Shown here: positions 8,182 to 16,637 of the stretch, piece after piece | Numbering within the stretch: position 1 is the first letter of the stretch | Layout of the letters: each line of letters begins with the position of its first letter | NCBI RefSeq assembly: GCF_000735585.1 | Contig: NZ_JNNO01000034.1 | Coordinates: 212,013 to 276,012 of the forward strand | DNA from: Devosia sp. LC5 | Lineage (GTDB): Bacteria > Pseudomonadota > Alphaproteobacteria > Rhizobiales > Devosiaceae | Reading direction: 5' to 3' | Length of the DNA stretch: 64,000 bases | The notes under the pieces: generated by a model | What the model was told of the DNA's origin: nothing | The model's input: the letters and a program-made list of their open reading frames with translations, nothing else | Database searches by the model: none | Program-made: the position numbers and the translations under genes

Positions 8182-9120
8182 CTATTGCCCATCCCGCATG
8201 GATCGTCGAAGGAACTGCGGCGGCTGCCCCAGGACGCGCAGGAAGGCACGCCGCATCCTGCCCGCATCGCCGAAGCCGATCCGATGCGCGATCTCATCGA
8301 ACGCACCTGCGCCAGCCTCGACGGCCTCGCGTGCAACCTCGACCCGAAGCTGCTCCAGGGCTTTGGCCGGCGTCGTTCCCATCTCGCGCAGGAAGGCTCG
8401 TGCGAAATTGCGCGGGCTCATGGCGGCGCGCTCGGCGAGCTGTTCGATCGTGAGCGCTTCGGCGAGGTTTGCCTTGATCCACGTAACCAGCGCTTCGAAG
8501 CGTCCCGACTGGCCACCAAGTTCGAGCAGGCCCGAAAATTGGGATTGCCCTCCAGGCCGGCGGCCGTGAACCACGAGTTGCTGGGCAGTGCGGCGGGCGA
8601 TTGCGGGGCCGTGATCGTCTTCGATCAGTGCAAGGGCGAGGTCGATGCCCGCCGAGATACCCGCTGACGTCCACGTGTCGGCGTCCCTGGTGAAGATCCG
8701 GTCGGGCTCGAGGCGGACCTTTGGATAGCTGCGCCGAAAACGCTCGCTACTTTCCCAGTGGGTCGTGGCGGAGCGGCCATCGAGCCTGCCGGCCTCTGCC
8801 AGCAGGAATGCGCCCGAGCACACGCTTGCGAGCCGGCGCGGGCGGACGGTCTTCAGCCATTCGACGACCGCCTGGAAGGCGGCCATATCCCAGATCAGCT
8901 GGCCACCTGAGACCATGATCGTGTCGAGCCCATCCGCGTCCAGCGGCCCCGCGGCCAGCCCGAGACCGCAGGAACTGGCTGTCATGCCGGCCGTTGGGGC
9001 AAGGACCTCGATTGCATAGCCATCGGGCACATAGCGGGATGCGATCTCGAAGGCGGCGGTCGGGCCGGCCACGTCGAGGAACTGGAAGCCGGGATGGATG
9101 ACAAAACCGATTCTGCGCAT
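8182..9120 (-). CDS. GlxA family transcriptional regulator (DJ-1/PfpI domain plus AraC HTH)
   Basis: A 312-residue protein. The N-terminal DJ-1/PfpI-like domain starts at MRRIGFVIHPGFQFLDVAGP and contains a Cys in the elbow position (SVCSGAFLLAEAG). The C-terminal AraC-type double HTH includes LTIEQLAERAAMSPRNFARA and FDEIAHRIGFGDAGRMRRAF. GlxA-type regulators commonly act on amine, quaternary-ammonium or amino acid genes; the ligand here is unknown. The ATG at 9120 is preferred over an upstream start at 9180 because the domain begins there. It is divergent from a gene encoding another DJ-1/PfpI protein, with nested inverted repeats between them. Confidence 0.9.
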   Translation of the reverse strand: MRRIGFVIHPGFQFLDVAGPTAAFEIASRYVPDGYAIEVLAPTAGMTASSCGLGLAAGPLDADGLDTIMVSGGQLIWDMAAFQAVVEWLKTVRPRRLASVCSGAFLLAEAGRLDGRSATTHWESSERFRRSYPKVRLEPDRIFTRDADTWTSAGISAGIDLALALIEDDHGPAIARRTAQQLVVHGRRPGGQSQFSGLLELGGQSGRFEALVTWIKANLAEALTIEQLAERAAMSPRNFARAFLREMGTTPAKALEQLRVEVAREAVEAGAGAFDEIAHRIGFGDAGRMRRAFLRVLGQPPQFLRRSMRDGQ

Positions 9121-9136
9121 GATGGCAGTTTTCGCC

Positions 9137-9158
9137 CGAAATATGTCATTTCGGACAT
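9137..9158. promoter_or_regulatory. Nested inverted repeats between glxA-like and DJ-1/PfpI genes
   Basis: CGAAAT (9137-9142) pairs with ATTTCG (9148-9153), and ATGTC (9143-9147) pairs with GACAT (9154-9158), so two interleaved dyads share the same bases. The block lies immediately upstream of the regulator start in the divergent promoter region, where an autoregulatory operator would be expected. Confidence 0.5.
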
Positions 9159-9210
9159 CATTGGCTTTCACTAGGCTCACGTCAATAGTGGCTCAAGGAG
9201 GGAGCAAAGA

Positions 9211-10359
9211 GTGAAGAAGCGGACCGTTATTGCCTCGGTGCTTGTCGGTGCCGTCATTCTTGCAACGGGCGGCTTCGGCCTGTGGCTCGCCGCGCTCCCC
9301 TCCGGGGTTGCGGCGCCGCCTGAACCGGTGCCTGCCTCCGAGGAGGCAACCATGCTGGAGGCGCTCCGGCCCCCCATCGGTCAGCGGCCACTTGTTGCCA
9401 TTGTCGGTATTAACGACGGGACCGAGACGACGGACTACCTCGTGCCAACCGGGATTCTGCGGCGCGCCGGCGTGGCCGACGTGGTGATGGTGGCGGCCGA
9501 ACCGGGGCCGGTGCTGCTTTACCCCGCGCTCAAGGTCGAGCCGGATACAACTCTTTCGGTGTTCGACGCCTCCCATCCGGAAGGGGCGGACTACGTGATC
9601 GTGCCGGCCATGAGCCGGGATGACGACCCCGCAGTCATGGCGTGGCTGCAGCAGCAATCGGCCAAGGGCGCCATCGTCATCGGCGTCTGCGCCGGGGCCA
9701 AGGTGGTCGGCGCGGCCGGCCTGCTCGACGGCAAACGCGCTACGACCCACTGGTACTATCTCAAGGACCTGCTCAGGCGCAGCCCGACAATCGACTATGT
9801 CGCCAACCGCCGCTTCGTGGTGGACGGAAACGTCGTGACAACCACCGGCATTACTGCATCCATGCCGATGATGCTGACGCTGATCGAGGCCATTGCCGGG
9901 CGCGAGAAAGCCGAAGCGGTGGCACGTGACCTCGGTGTCGACCGCTGGGACGCCCGGCACGCCAGCGCGGCATTCACCCTCATCCGCCCGTTCGCCACGA
10001 CCGTCCTTGCCAATATCATGGCCTTCTGGAACCGTGACGAGTTCGCCATTGGGCTCGAACCGGGGATGGACGAGGTGTCGCTGGCATTGGTGGCCGATGC
10101 CTGGTCGCGGACCTACCGGTCAAAGGCGGTCACGTTTGCGGAGACGTCCGCTATCGACACGGCTAACGGCATCCGCATCCTGCCCGACCGGACCGCTGGG
10201 GACTGGCCGGACCACCGTGCCGTTTCCATCTTCCCCGAGCACCCGCCCGCAGCCGCACTGGACCAGGTCCTCCAAGCCATTACCGAGCGATACGGCGAAA
10301 GCACGACCAATGTGGTGGCTATGCAACTAGAATATCCAAGATCTAATGCGGAGCGATGA
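9211..10359 (+). CDS. Membrane-anchored or exported DJ-1/PfpI domain protein
   Basis: A 382-residue protein with an N-terminal hydrophobic segment (residues 5-28, VIASVLVGAVILATGGFGLW) that would anchor or export it. A GlxA-like DJ-1/PfpI domain follows (VAIVGINDGTETTDYLVPTG, elbow Cys in GVCAGAKVVGAAGLL, then ATTHW). The remaining C-terminal half has no HTH and is not a recognised domain. A strong AAGGAGGGAG site precedes the GTG start. Because it shares the amidotransferase-like fold with the divergent GlxA-type regulator, the two may sense related ligands on either side of the membrane (inference). Enzymatic activity is not established. Confidence 0.8.
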   Translation: MKKRTVIASVLVGAVILATGGFGLWLAALPSGVAAPPEPVPASEEATMLEALRPPIGQRPLVAIVGINDGTETTDYLVPTGILRRAGVADVVMVAAEPGPVLLYPALKVEPDTTLSVFDASHPEGADYVIVPAMSRDDDPAVMAWLQQQSAKGAIVIGVCAGAKVVGAAGLLDGKRATTHWYYLKDLLRRSPTIDYVANRRFVVDGNVVTTTGITASMPMMLTLIEAIAGREKAEAVARDLGVDRWDARHASAAFTLIRPFATTVLANIMAFWNRDEFAIGLEPGMDEVSLALVADAWSRTYRSKAVTFAETSAIDTANGIRILPDRTAGDWPDHRAVSIFPEHPPAAALDQVLQAITERYGESTTNVVAMQLEYPRSNAER

Positions 10360-11156
10360 ACCGTAGCGACGGAAGCGGAAATTCTTCCCGTCTTGTCGAT
10401 GCTTCACCCGCCTCGGGGTTCATGTATTATGCGCAAGCCGAACACGGGCCCCCTGATATGAGCAAGACTCCTCGCAGCAGCACTGGTCTGCGCCAATTTC
10501 TGGATGTTGAGCAGCAGCGCAACTGGACGGAAGGCAAGACGAACCTGCCTGACGCTGACGAGCGGTCGGAGTCCGTGGAACTGCGGTTCAAGTATGTGCC
10601 GCGATTCCACAAGCTGGCTGCCCGCCCCCAGGCACAGGACGTTCTAAAGATTCTCGGGCTCTACGGCCAAAGCTGCATCCCCATGCCACGCAGGACCGAG
10701 CGGCAATACTGGTCCGTGTCTTGTCTGCCATCGACGCCCGACAAGCCGCTTGTCCGCGTCAATGCGAGCTGGATGGAGCTTTTCACCATCTACGCGGATG
10801 GCGAGGGCATCCGCGCAAGGTTCATCCTGCACCTGCCGGATTTCACGACGGACCACTCGCCCACGCAGGACCAGGCGGATGAAGTCCTGCTCGAGCGCTG
10901 CGTCACGACGCCGGAGGACGTCAGCTATTTCTTCCCGCGCGGCGAGGACATTTTTGGTATCAATGTGCGTGGTTCCGCCTCGATCCACAAGTTCCTCGCC
11001 ACCCCGCACGTACTGCGCGCCATTCGAAGATTCAATCTGACGCATATGAACGAGCCACTGCTACGGCGTCGCGGACTACATGCTGGAAGGTTGAGTGGCT
11101 GGGATGCCCGCCGCCGCGGCAGCGCTTGCGTTCATCCGGCCTTAGCCTGCCGTTAG
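10356..11156 (+). CDS. Hypothetical protein with probable 3' frameshift
   Basis: The open frame gives 266 residues with no domain I recognise. It starts in an ATGA overlap with the preceding gene, though MSKTPRSS at 10458 is also possible. The body (about residues 60-230) is well-behaved protein sequence, but after THMNEP at about 11055 the frame becomes Arg-rich and runs into the 3' end of the convergent DUF3830 gene. The +1 frame instead reads YGVADYMLEG and stops at 11094, which looks like a natural C-terminus. A single-base indel near 11055-11062 is therefore likely, from either mutation or sequencing error. Function unknown. Confidence 0.6.
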   Translation: MNRSDGSGNSSRLVDASPASGFMYYAQAEHGPPDMSKTPRSSTGLRQFLDVEQQRNWTEGKTNLPDADERSESVELRFKYVPRFHKLAARPQAQDVLKILGLYGQSCIPMPRRTERQYWSVSCLPSTPDKPLVRVNASWMELFTIYADGEGIRARFILHLPDFTTDHSPTQDQADEVLLERCVTTPEDVSYFFPRGEDIFGINVRGSASIHKFLATPHVLRAIRRFNLTHMNEPLLRRRGLHAGRLSGWDARRRGSACVHPALACR

Positions 11157-11561
11157 CTCAAACCGGATGGCTTGGGCGCCTTCCCACAAGACCAGCTTTC
11201 CAAGCGCTGGCAGGTTCTCCAGTCCCTCAGTTAGCGTAATGAAATGGTTGCCCGCGAGCTGACCCATCTTGCTCGAGAAATCCACGCCGCCATAGGCCAA
11301 AAGGATTTCCGTCTCGCTTATGCCGCCAGGATAAAGAATGACATGGCCGGGCGCCGGATGGCTGGTGTGGTTCTCATAGCCCACCTCGAAATCGGTTTCG
11401 CCGAGCGGCACCCATACACCTTCCCCGCTCCAGCGCACATGCACGATTTGGCTGTCATAGGGCAGCACCTTCAGGAAGGCTGCGCTCGTTTTGGGCGCAA
11501 GCTCGGTTTCCAGCCGCCCTTTGAAAATATAGGGGCCGGCAGTCACTGTGATGTCGTTCAA
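11142..11561 (-). CDS. DUF3830 family protein (cyclophilin-like fold)
   Basis: A 139-residue single-domain protein recognised as DUF3830, a small beta-barrel, cyclophilin-like family found beside transporters and hydrolases. Characteristic stretches are HVRWSGEGVWVPLG, HPAPGHVILYPGG, ETEILLAYGG and GNHFITLTEG. A TTG start at 11561 with an AGAGGA site upstream gives the usual family length; the longer frame to 11714 runs through non-conserved sequence. It is divergent from the M20-like hydrolase operon and probably belongs to that catabolic island. Molecular function is not known. Confidence 0.75.
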   Translation of the reverse strand: MNDITVTAGPYIFKGRLETELAPKTSAAFLKVLPYDSQIVHVRWSGEGVWVPLGETDFEVGYENHTSHPAPGHVILYPGGISETEILLAYGGVDFSSKMGQLAGNHFITLTEGLENLPALGKLVLWEGAQAIRFELTAG

Positions 11562-11752
11562 CGCATTTTCCTCTTCTAGGCGTTGCGAGCCTGCTTTGGG
11601 CGGCTGGCACGCCGGTTGCAGCATTATGAATCCAGGGCCGCGAGAAACCCCGGTTGTTCGGTATTTTCGGGGTTTCTGGATTTCCACGGCCTCTCGTTCA
11701 AGCGCGCTGCACACAAAATAGGCGACAAAATTTGCATGCTTATTGCATTGCC

Positions 11753-11767
11753 ATTGTATGCATTATG
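11753..11767 (+). promoter_or_regulatory. Candidate operator shared with the gntR promoter
   Basis: The sequence ATTGTAT-N4-TATG occurs here, in the promoter region of the M20-like operon, and again on the - strand at 20226-20240 upstream of the GntR gene that closes the island. Such a shared motif is expected for the binding site of that GntR protein. Confidence 0.5.
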
Positions 11768-11828
11768 TGTTCTTCTTCTGTCAACCAGCGTGACAATCAG
11801 GCGGGTTCAAGACGGCAGGAGCGCGGAT

Positions 11829-13136
11829 ATGGCATGGCCCACCCAGGCGGCAATGGAGCGGATCGACCGTGAACGGGAAGCCGTGCTGGCCTTCCTGCAG
11901 TCGCTTATCCGGCTACAGCCATCCGGGGAAACCGCGATCCAGGCGGCGCTGGCGGACCGGCTTGCGGCGACTGGCGCTCGCGTGCAGAGCCTGCAATACG
12001 AACCGGCCGCCGTCCCGCTCATCGATGAATTTGCCGCCGGCGCCAATGCTGCGAGCGGTACGCGCGCCAGTATTGTCGGTACCTACCGGGCCGCTACGTC
12101 CGGCGGCCGCAGCGTCATCCTTTTTGCCCATCCGGATGGGGAGCCGATAGGGGATACTGCCACCTGGCAACGCCCACCCTTCGAAGGGGTCATCAACGAT
12201 GGCCGCCTTTATGGCTGGGGCGTTGCCGACGACCTAGCCGGTGTCAGCGCCGCTGTATCCGCCATGGAAATGATCAAGGCCGCGGGCATCGAACTGGCTG
12301 GCGACGTCATCGTCGCAAGCACGCCGAGCAAGCGGCACGCGCGCGGCGTCGCTGCCGTCCTGCACCATGGCTATGCCGCCGATGCGGCTATCTACCTGCA
12401 TCCCGCTGAGTCAGGCGTTGGCATGAACGAGATCAAGGCCTTCGCTTCCGGTCAACTCGAATTCACTGTCACCGTGCCGGGCAAGAAGCCTGACACCACC
12501 GAGCCGGGCCATACCGCCTTTGCCCATGCCGGCGTCAATGCGCTCGACAAGGCCGTGATCCTGATCGCCGCGCTCAAGGCCCTCGATGCCCATCGTGCCC
12601 GCCGCGTTCATCATCCGCTCCTCGATGCGGCCATCGGCCGCTCGTCCAATATCCTGCTGTCATCGCTGCAATATGGGCAGAACAGGGCATTCTCGCGCAT
12701 GCCCACCGAGCTCATCTTCGGCGGCGCGATATCGTTCCCGCCATTCGAGAAGCTGGCCGACGTGCAGGCCGAAGTCGCGGTTGCTCTCGATGCCGCAATC
12801 GACGCCGATCCTTTCCTGCGCCACAACCGCCCAGTGCTGCATTGGGTATCCGGCGTCACCGGCATGGAAGTGCCGGAAAGCCACGACCTCTATCGAGCGG
12901 TAGCCCATTCGGTGGAGCAGGTGTGCGGTTTCAAGCCCCATGTGAACCCCATGCATACCTCCAGCGATATCCGCAATCCGGTTGTCCAGAGGGGCATTCC
13001 CACGGTCGGTCTCGGCCCCTATTGCGGCGACCTGACCCAGACGGGGCGCCACGACGAATGGGTCGACGTCGAAGACTACATCCGTGCCGTCAAGGTCACG
13101 GCCGCCAGCGTCATCGCCTGGTGCGGCACATGCTGA
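11829..13136 (+). CDS. M20 family metallohydrolase-like protein lacking the Glu-Glu pair
   Basis: A 435-residue ArgE/DapE/CPG2-type (M20) protein. Metal-site elements visible are His101-Pro-Asp103 (LFAHPDGEP), the bridging acid at Asp134/Asp135 (YGWGVADDLAG) and a C-terminal His in TGRHDEWVD. At the position of the usual catalytic base and metal-ligand Glu-Glu, about 33 residues after the bridging Asp, the sequence instead reads TPSKRHARG (Ser167-Lys168). A later HPAESG segment replaces the normal EPT. It may use other ligands, act on an unusual substrate, or be non-hydrolytic. Start at 11829 has AGGAG at 11817-11821. It is the first gene of a transporter and oxidoreductase operon, so it probably processes the imported compound or its precursor. 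Confidence 0.82.
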   Translation: MAWPTQAAMERIDREREAVLAFLQSLIRLQPSGETAIQAALADRLAATGARVQSLQYEPAAVPLIDEFAAGANAASGTRASIVGTYRAATSGGRSVILFAHPDGEPIGDTATWQRPPFEGVINDGRLYGWGVADDLAGVSAAVSAMEMIKAAGIELAGDVIVASTPSKRHARGVAAVLHHGYAADAAIYLHPAESGVGMNEIKAFASGQLEFTVTVPGKKPDTTEPGHTAFAHAGVNALDKAVILIAALKALDAHRARRVHHPLLDAAIGRSSNILLSSLQYGQNRAFSRMPTELIFGGAISFPPFEKLADVQAEVAVALDAAIDADPFLRHNRPVLHWVSGVTGMEVPESHDLYRAVAHSVEQVCGFKPHVNPMHTSSDIRNPVVQRGIPTVGLGPYCGDLTQTGRHDEWVDVEDYIRAVKVTAASVIAWCGTC

Positions 13137-13207
13137 AAATCGACGAGAAATCCGGAGCAGCCAATGGTTGCGACGGTCAGGACACCAATCAAACAGGAGC
13201 AGCAGAC

Positions 13208-14074
13208 ATGACTAAATCGATCCTTCTGGGATCCGCATTCGGCGTTCTCATCGCTTTCGGTGCAGCCCTTTCGATGGCCGCCCCGGCCGTTGCGCAAGAC
13301 GCTGAATGCCCGGCCGGCCTGCCATTGGCCACGCCGGGCAAGTTGACCATGTCGATCAACGCAACCATTCCGCCCAAGCAATATATCAATGCCGACGGTG
13401 AACTGGTCGGCCTGCACGTTGATCTGGGCAACGAGATCGCCAAACGCCTGTGCCTTGAGCCGGAATTCATGAACGTGGCGTTTGAGGTGCAAATCCCGGG
13501 CCTGCAGACCAAGCGCTGGGACATGATCAATACGGGGCTCTACTACACCGACGAGCGCGCCAAGATCATGCAGCTCATCCCTTACACCATCAACGCGCTG
13601 GCCCTCATCGTTGCCGATGGCAATCCGCTGGGCGTGGCGACGCCCGAAGATCTGGCCGGCAAGGTTGTGGGTGTCGAGATCGCCGGCTTCGAGGAAAAGA
13701 AGATCCGCGAGATCAATGACGAGCAGGTGGCCAAGGGGCTGGCTCCGATGGATATCCGCGTCTTCAACACCTATGGCGACACTTTCCTGGCCCTGGGCGC
13801 CGGCCAGATCGAAGCCGTGTTCGCCGGCGACGCGATTGGCAAATATTATCAGGAGCAGGGCAAGTTCACGATGGCGGTGACGGGCCTCTATCCTGGCAGC
13901 CCTGGCGTCTTCGCCACGATCGAGCCCGCAATCGCCGACGCCATCGTCGTTGCCCTCAATTCCATGCTCGAAGACGGCACCTATAATGCACTGATGGACC
14001 GCGACGGCGCCACCAAGATCGAGACCTGGCCGACCTGGGAAGGCCGGTTCGCGGCCTATTTCTTCCCCGAGTGA
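13208..14074 (+). CDS. Amino-acid-type ABC transporter substrate-binding protein
   Basis: A 288-residue periplasmic binding protein of the polar amino acid/opine family (SBP family 3). It has a signal peptide of about 29 residues ending in AAPAVAQ and a mature domain beginning at DAECPAGLPL. Segments such as LVGLHVDLGNEIAKRL and ARIMQLIPYTI-like ligand-lobe strands (here AKIMQLIPYTI) fit the family. AGGAG at 13195-13199 supports the ATG at 13208. It lies between the M20-like gene and its permease, and would capture the substrate for the downstream catabolic enzymes, plausibly an amino acid, imino acid or opine (inference). Confidence 0.88.
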   Translation: MTKSILLGSAFGVLIAFGAALSMAAPAVAQDAECPAGLPLATPGKLTMSINATIPPKQYINADGELVGLHVDLGNEIAKRLCLEPEFMNVAFEVQIPGLQTKRWDMINTGLYYTDERAKIMQLIPYTINALALIVADGNPLGVATPEDLAGKVVGVEIAGFEEKKIREINDEQVAKGLAPMDIRVFNTYGDTFLALGAGQIEAVFAGDAIGKYYQEQGKFTMAVTGLYPGSPGVFATIEPAIADAIVVALNSMLEDGTYNALMDRDGATKIETWPTWEGRFAAYFFPE

Positions 14075-14136
14075 TCCTTCGGGCGCCGGCTCCGGCTGGC
14101 GCCGCCCCTGTTTACCAACCACAGCCGGATGTGCAC

Positions 14137-14871
14137 ATGACCTGGAGTTGGCCCGACTTCCTTGAATATCTCGTCAGCCCCTACATGATGCGGGGCGCCT
14201 GGACCACGGTCTGGCTGTCGGTGGTTTCCATGGTCATCGGTATCAGCCTGGGCTTTGTGGCTGCGCTGATGAAAATGTCGCACAACCGGGTCGTCAGCGG
14301 CATTGCCGGTTTCTACATCTGGCTCTGGCGCGGCACGCCGCTGCTGGTGCAATTGGTTATCATCTATGCGGGCCTGCCACAGCTCGGCATCCGCCTTGGC
14401 GTCATCGAATCCGCCATTCTCGGTCTGGCCGTCAACGAAGGTGCCTATTTCGCCGAGATCATGCGATCGGGCATCACCGCAGTGGACAAGGGCCAGCACG
14501 ATGCCGCCCGCGCCTTGGGAATGACCTATCGCAAGATGATGCAGATCGTCATCCTGCCGCAGGCGACACGAGTCATCGTGCCCCCGCTTGGAAACCAGTT
14601 TCTGGGTATGCTCAAAACCTCCTCGCTCGCCTCGGTCATCTCGATGGAAGAATTGCTACGCAGCGCCCAGCAATTGGCGCAGATCGAGTTTCGCGTGCTC
14701 GAAGTCTATTTCGTCGCTGCCATCTATTACCTGGCCATGACCACGGCCTGGGGCTTCGTCCAGCGCCGCATCGAAAGCCATTACGACCGGCCATTCGATG
14801 GTCGCGATAGTGCCGCTGCAGCCGCGCAGCGGACTGTGGATCCCGCCGCCACGGAGGTGATTTCTCGATGA
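14137..14871 (+). CDS. Amino-acid-type ABC transporter permease
   Basis: A HisM/GlnP-like inner membrane permease of about 244 residues with five or so hydrophobic helices. The EAA cytoplasmic loop is visible as [43 protein letters not shown] is the usual beginning in this family, so ATG 14137 is used. A GTG at 14071 that overlaps the binding-protein stop is an alternative that would add 22 Pro/Ala-rich residues. It overlaps the ATPase gene by 4 bases and forms a one-permease importer with its neighbours. Confidence 0.88.
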   Translation: MTWSWPDFLEYLVSPYMMRGAWTTVWLSVVSMVIGISLGFVAALMKMSHNRVVSGIAGFYIWLWRGTPLLVQLVIIYAGLPQLGIRLGVIESAILGLAVNEGAYFAEIMRSGITAVDKGQHDAARALGMTYRKMMQIVILPQATRVIVPPLGNQFLGMLKTSSLASVISMEELLRSAQQLAQIEFRVLEVYFVAAIYYLAMTTAWGFVQRRIESHYDRPFDGRDSAAAAAQRTVDPAATEVISR

Positions 14872-15656
14872 CCGGCCAGTCTTCCGCTCCCGTCCGGCCG
14901 CTGATCCGCATCCAGCGCGTCCGCAAGTCTTTTGGCGACAATCTGGTGCTGCGTGATGTGTCGCTCAATGTCGCTCCCGGCGAGGTTGTCGTCATTGCCG
15001 GGCGGTCCGGCAGCGGCAAGAGCACGCTGCTGCGCTGCATCAATAATCTCGAGACCATCGATGCCGGTTCGATCTATACCGGCGATGAACTGATCGGCTA
15101 CCGCCAGCTTGGGGGCAAGCTGGTGCCGATGCGGGAGGCCGAAGTCGCCCGCCAGCGCCAGGAGCTGGGGATGGTGTTCCAGCAATTCAACCTGTTTCCG
15201 CACCTGTCGGTGCTGGATAATATCACCGCGGCGCCGATCCATGTGCGGGGCGAGGCCCGCTCGAGCGCCGAGGCCTATGGCCGGGAATTGTTGAGCCGCG
15301 TCGGCCTGCCGGAAAAAGCACATGCCTATCCAAAGCAATTGTCGGGCGGCCAGCAGCAGCGCGTCGCCATAGCACGGGCGCTCGCCATGCGGCCCAGGGC
15401 CATGCTGTTCGACGAACCCACCTCGGCGCTCGATCCCGAAATGATCAGCGAAGTGCTCGACGTGATGATCGACCTGTCGCGCCAGGGCATGACCATGATC
15501 GTGGTGACACACGAAATGGGCTTTGCCCGTGCCGCGGCAGACCGGGTGATCCTGATGCATCAGGGTGAAATCGTGGAGAATGCTCCGCCTGAAGAATTCT
15601 TTACGGCGCCCAAGAGCGAGGCGACCAAACAATTCCTGTCCAAGATATTGCCATGA
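14868..15656 (+). CDS. Amino-acid-type ABC transporter ATP-binding protein
   Basis: A 262-residue ABC ATPase of the GlnQ/HisP type. It has Walker [10 protein letters not shown], a Q-loop in [16 protein letters not shown], the signature [15 protein letters not shown], and Walker [14 protein letters not shown] followed by the switch His in VTHEMGFA. It begins in an ATGA overlap with the permease and completes the importer (13208-15656). No extra C-terminal regulatory domain is present. Confidence 0.93.
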   Translation: MTGQSSAPVRPLIRIQRVRKSFGDNLVLRDVSLNVAPGEVVVIAGRSGSGKSTLLRCINNLETIDAGSIYTGDELIGYRQLGGKLVPMREAEVARQRQELGMVFQQFNLFPHLSVLDNITAAPIHVRGEARSSAEAYGRELLSRVGLPEKAHAYPKQLSGGQQQRVAIARALAMRPRAMLFDEPTSALDPEMISEVLDVMIDLSRQGMTMIVVTHEMGFARAAADRVILMHQGEIVENAPPEEFFTAPKSEATKQFLSKILP

Positions 15657-15737
15657 ACCAGCGTCTTCCCACTGTTGCGATGCGCTTGGCGCACGGCGAT
15701 GTCTTTCCCGAGCCTGTCCAAACCCCGGATTATCCCT

Positions 15738-16637
15738 ATGTCTAAGCCGTTTCGCGGCACGTTCACCGTCATGATCACCCCCTTCGATTCCCAGAGCCGG
15801 GTCGATCTTGCCGCGACCGCCGATTTCGTCGATTGGCAGATCAATGAAGGCATTCACGGTCTGGTGCCGCTGGGCTCGACTGGTGAGTTCCTGTCGATGA
15901 CAGACGACGAACGCGCCAGCGTGGCCGAGACGGTTATTGGCAGGGCGGCCGGCCGGGTGCCGGTGCTGATCGGCACCGGGTCGGAACGCACCGAGGATGT
16001 GATCCGCTATTCGCGCGAGGCCCAAGCCATGGGTGCCGATGGCGTGATGATCATCCCGCCATACTATTCCACCCCGACAGAAGATGAGCTGTTCGAACAC
16101 TACCGGCGCATCGGGGAGTCCCTGTCCATCCCGATCATGATCTACAATAATCCGGCCACGGCCAATGTTGATCTGACGCCTCGCATCGTCGAACGGCTCT
16201 GCCGGATCGACAACGTGCGCTATATCAAGGAATCCACCATGGATGTGACCCGTATTCGCGATATCATGGACTTCTGCGGCGAACGCATGACGGTTTTTGG
16301 TGGCATTATGGGCTTTGAGTCATTCCTGGCTGGCGCCCAGGGCTGGGTTGCGGTCGGCTCCAATCTCATGCCGCGTGAAATGGCCGACATCTTCTCCCTC
16401 TGGTCTGACAAGGGTGATTATGATGCAGCGCGCGCGCTCTATATGCGTGTCCTGCCGGTCATCCGCCTCGTCGGCGGCCATCGATACGTGGCAGGGTCCA
16501 AGGCCGCTCTTGCCTTGATGGGGCGTTATGTCGGCGAACCGCGCGCACCGCGCCTGCCCCTGCTGGGCTCTGAGCTGGCCATGGTCATACAGGCCTTGCG
16601 GCAGGCCGGCATCAAGCTCGCGGACCTGCCGGCGTGA
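15738..16637 (+). CDS. Dihydrodipicolinate synthase family lyase
   Basis: A 299-residue DapA/N-acetylneuraminate-lyase-family TIM barrel. It shows the carboxylate-binding GSTGEF motif, the YNNP segment around the catalytic Tyr, and the Schiff-base Lys164 in YIKESTMDV. Being placed in a catabolic operon directly before an HcnABC-like dehydrogenase, it is not likely the lysine-biosynthesis enzyme. One well-known pairing is 1-pyrroline-4-hydroxy-2-carboxylate deaminase (LhpC) with cis-4-hydroxy-D-proline dehydrogenase in hydroxyproline breakdown, which this context resembles; the epimerase of that pathway is not in the window. ATG 15738 fits the family N-terminus. The gene ends in a GTGA overlap with the fusion gene. 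Confidence 0.85.
   Translation: MSKPFRGTFTVMITPFDSQSRVDLAATADFVDWQINEGIHGLVPLGSTGEFLSMTDDERASVAETVIGRAAGRVPVLIGTGSERTEDVIRYSREAQAMGADGVMIIPPYYSTPTEDELFEHYRRIGESLSIPIMIYNNPATANVDLTPRIVERLCRIDNVRYIKESTMDVTRIRDIMDFCGERMTVFGGIMGFESFLAGAQGWVAVGSNLMPREMADIFSLWSDKGDYDAARALYMRVLPVIRLVGGHRYVAGSKAALALMGRYVGEPRAPRLPLLGSELAMVIQALRQAGIKLADLPA

Noticed and set aside
14781..16100. A 439-codon open frame on the - strand
   Set aside because: Antisense to the ABC ATPase and the DapA-family gene, both of which carry intact motifs.
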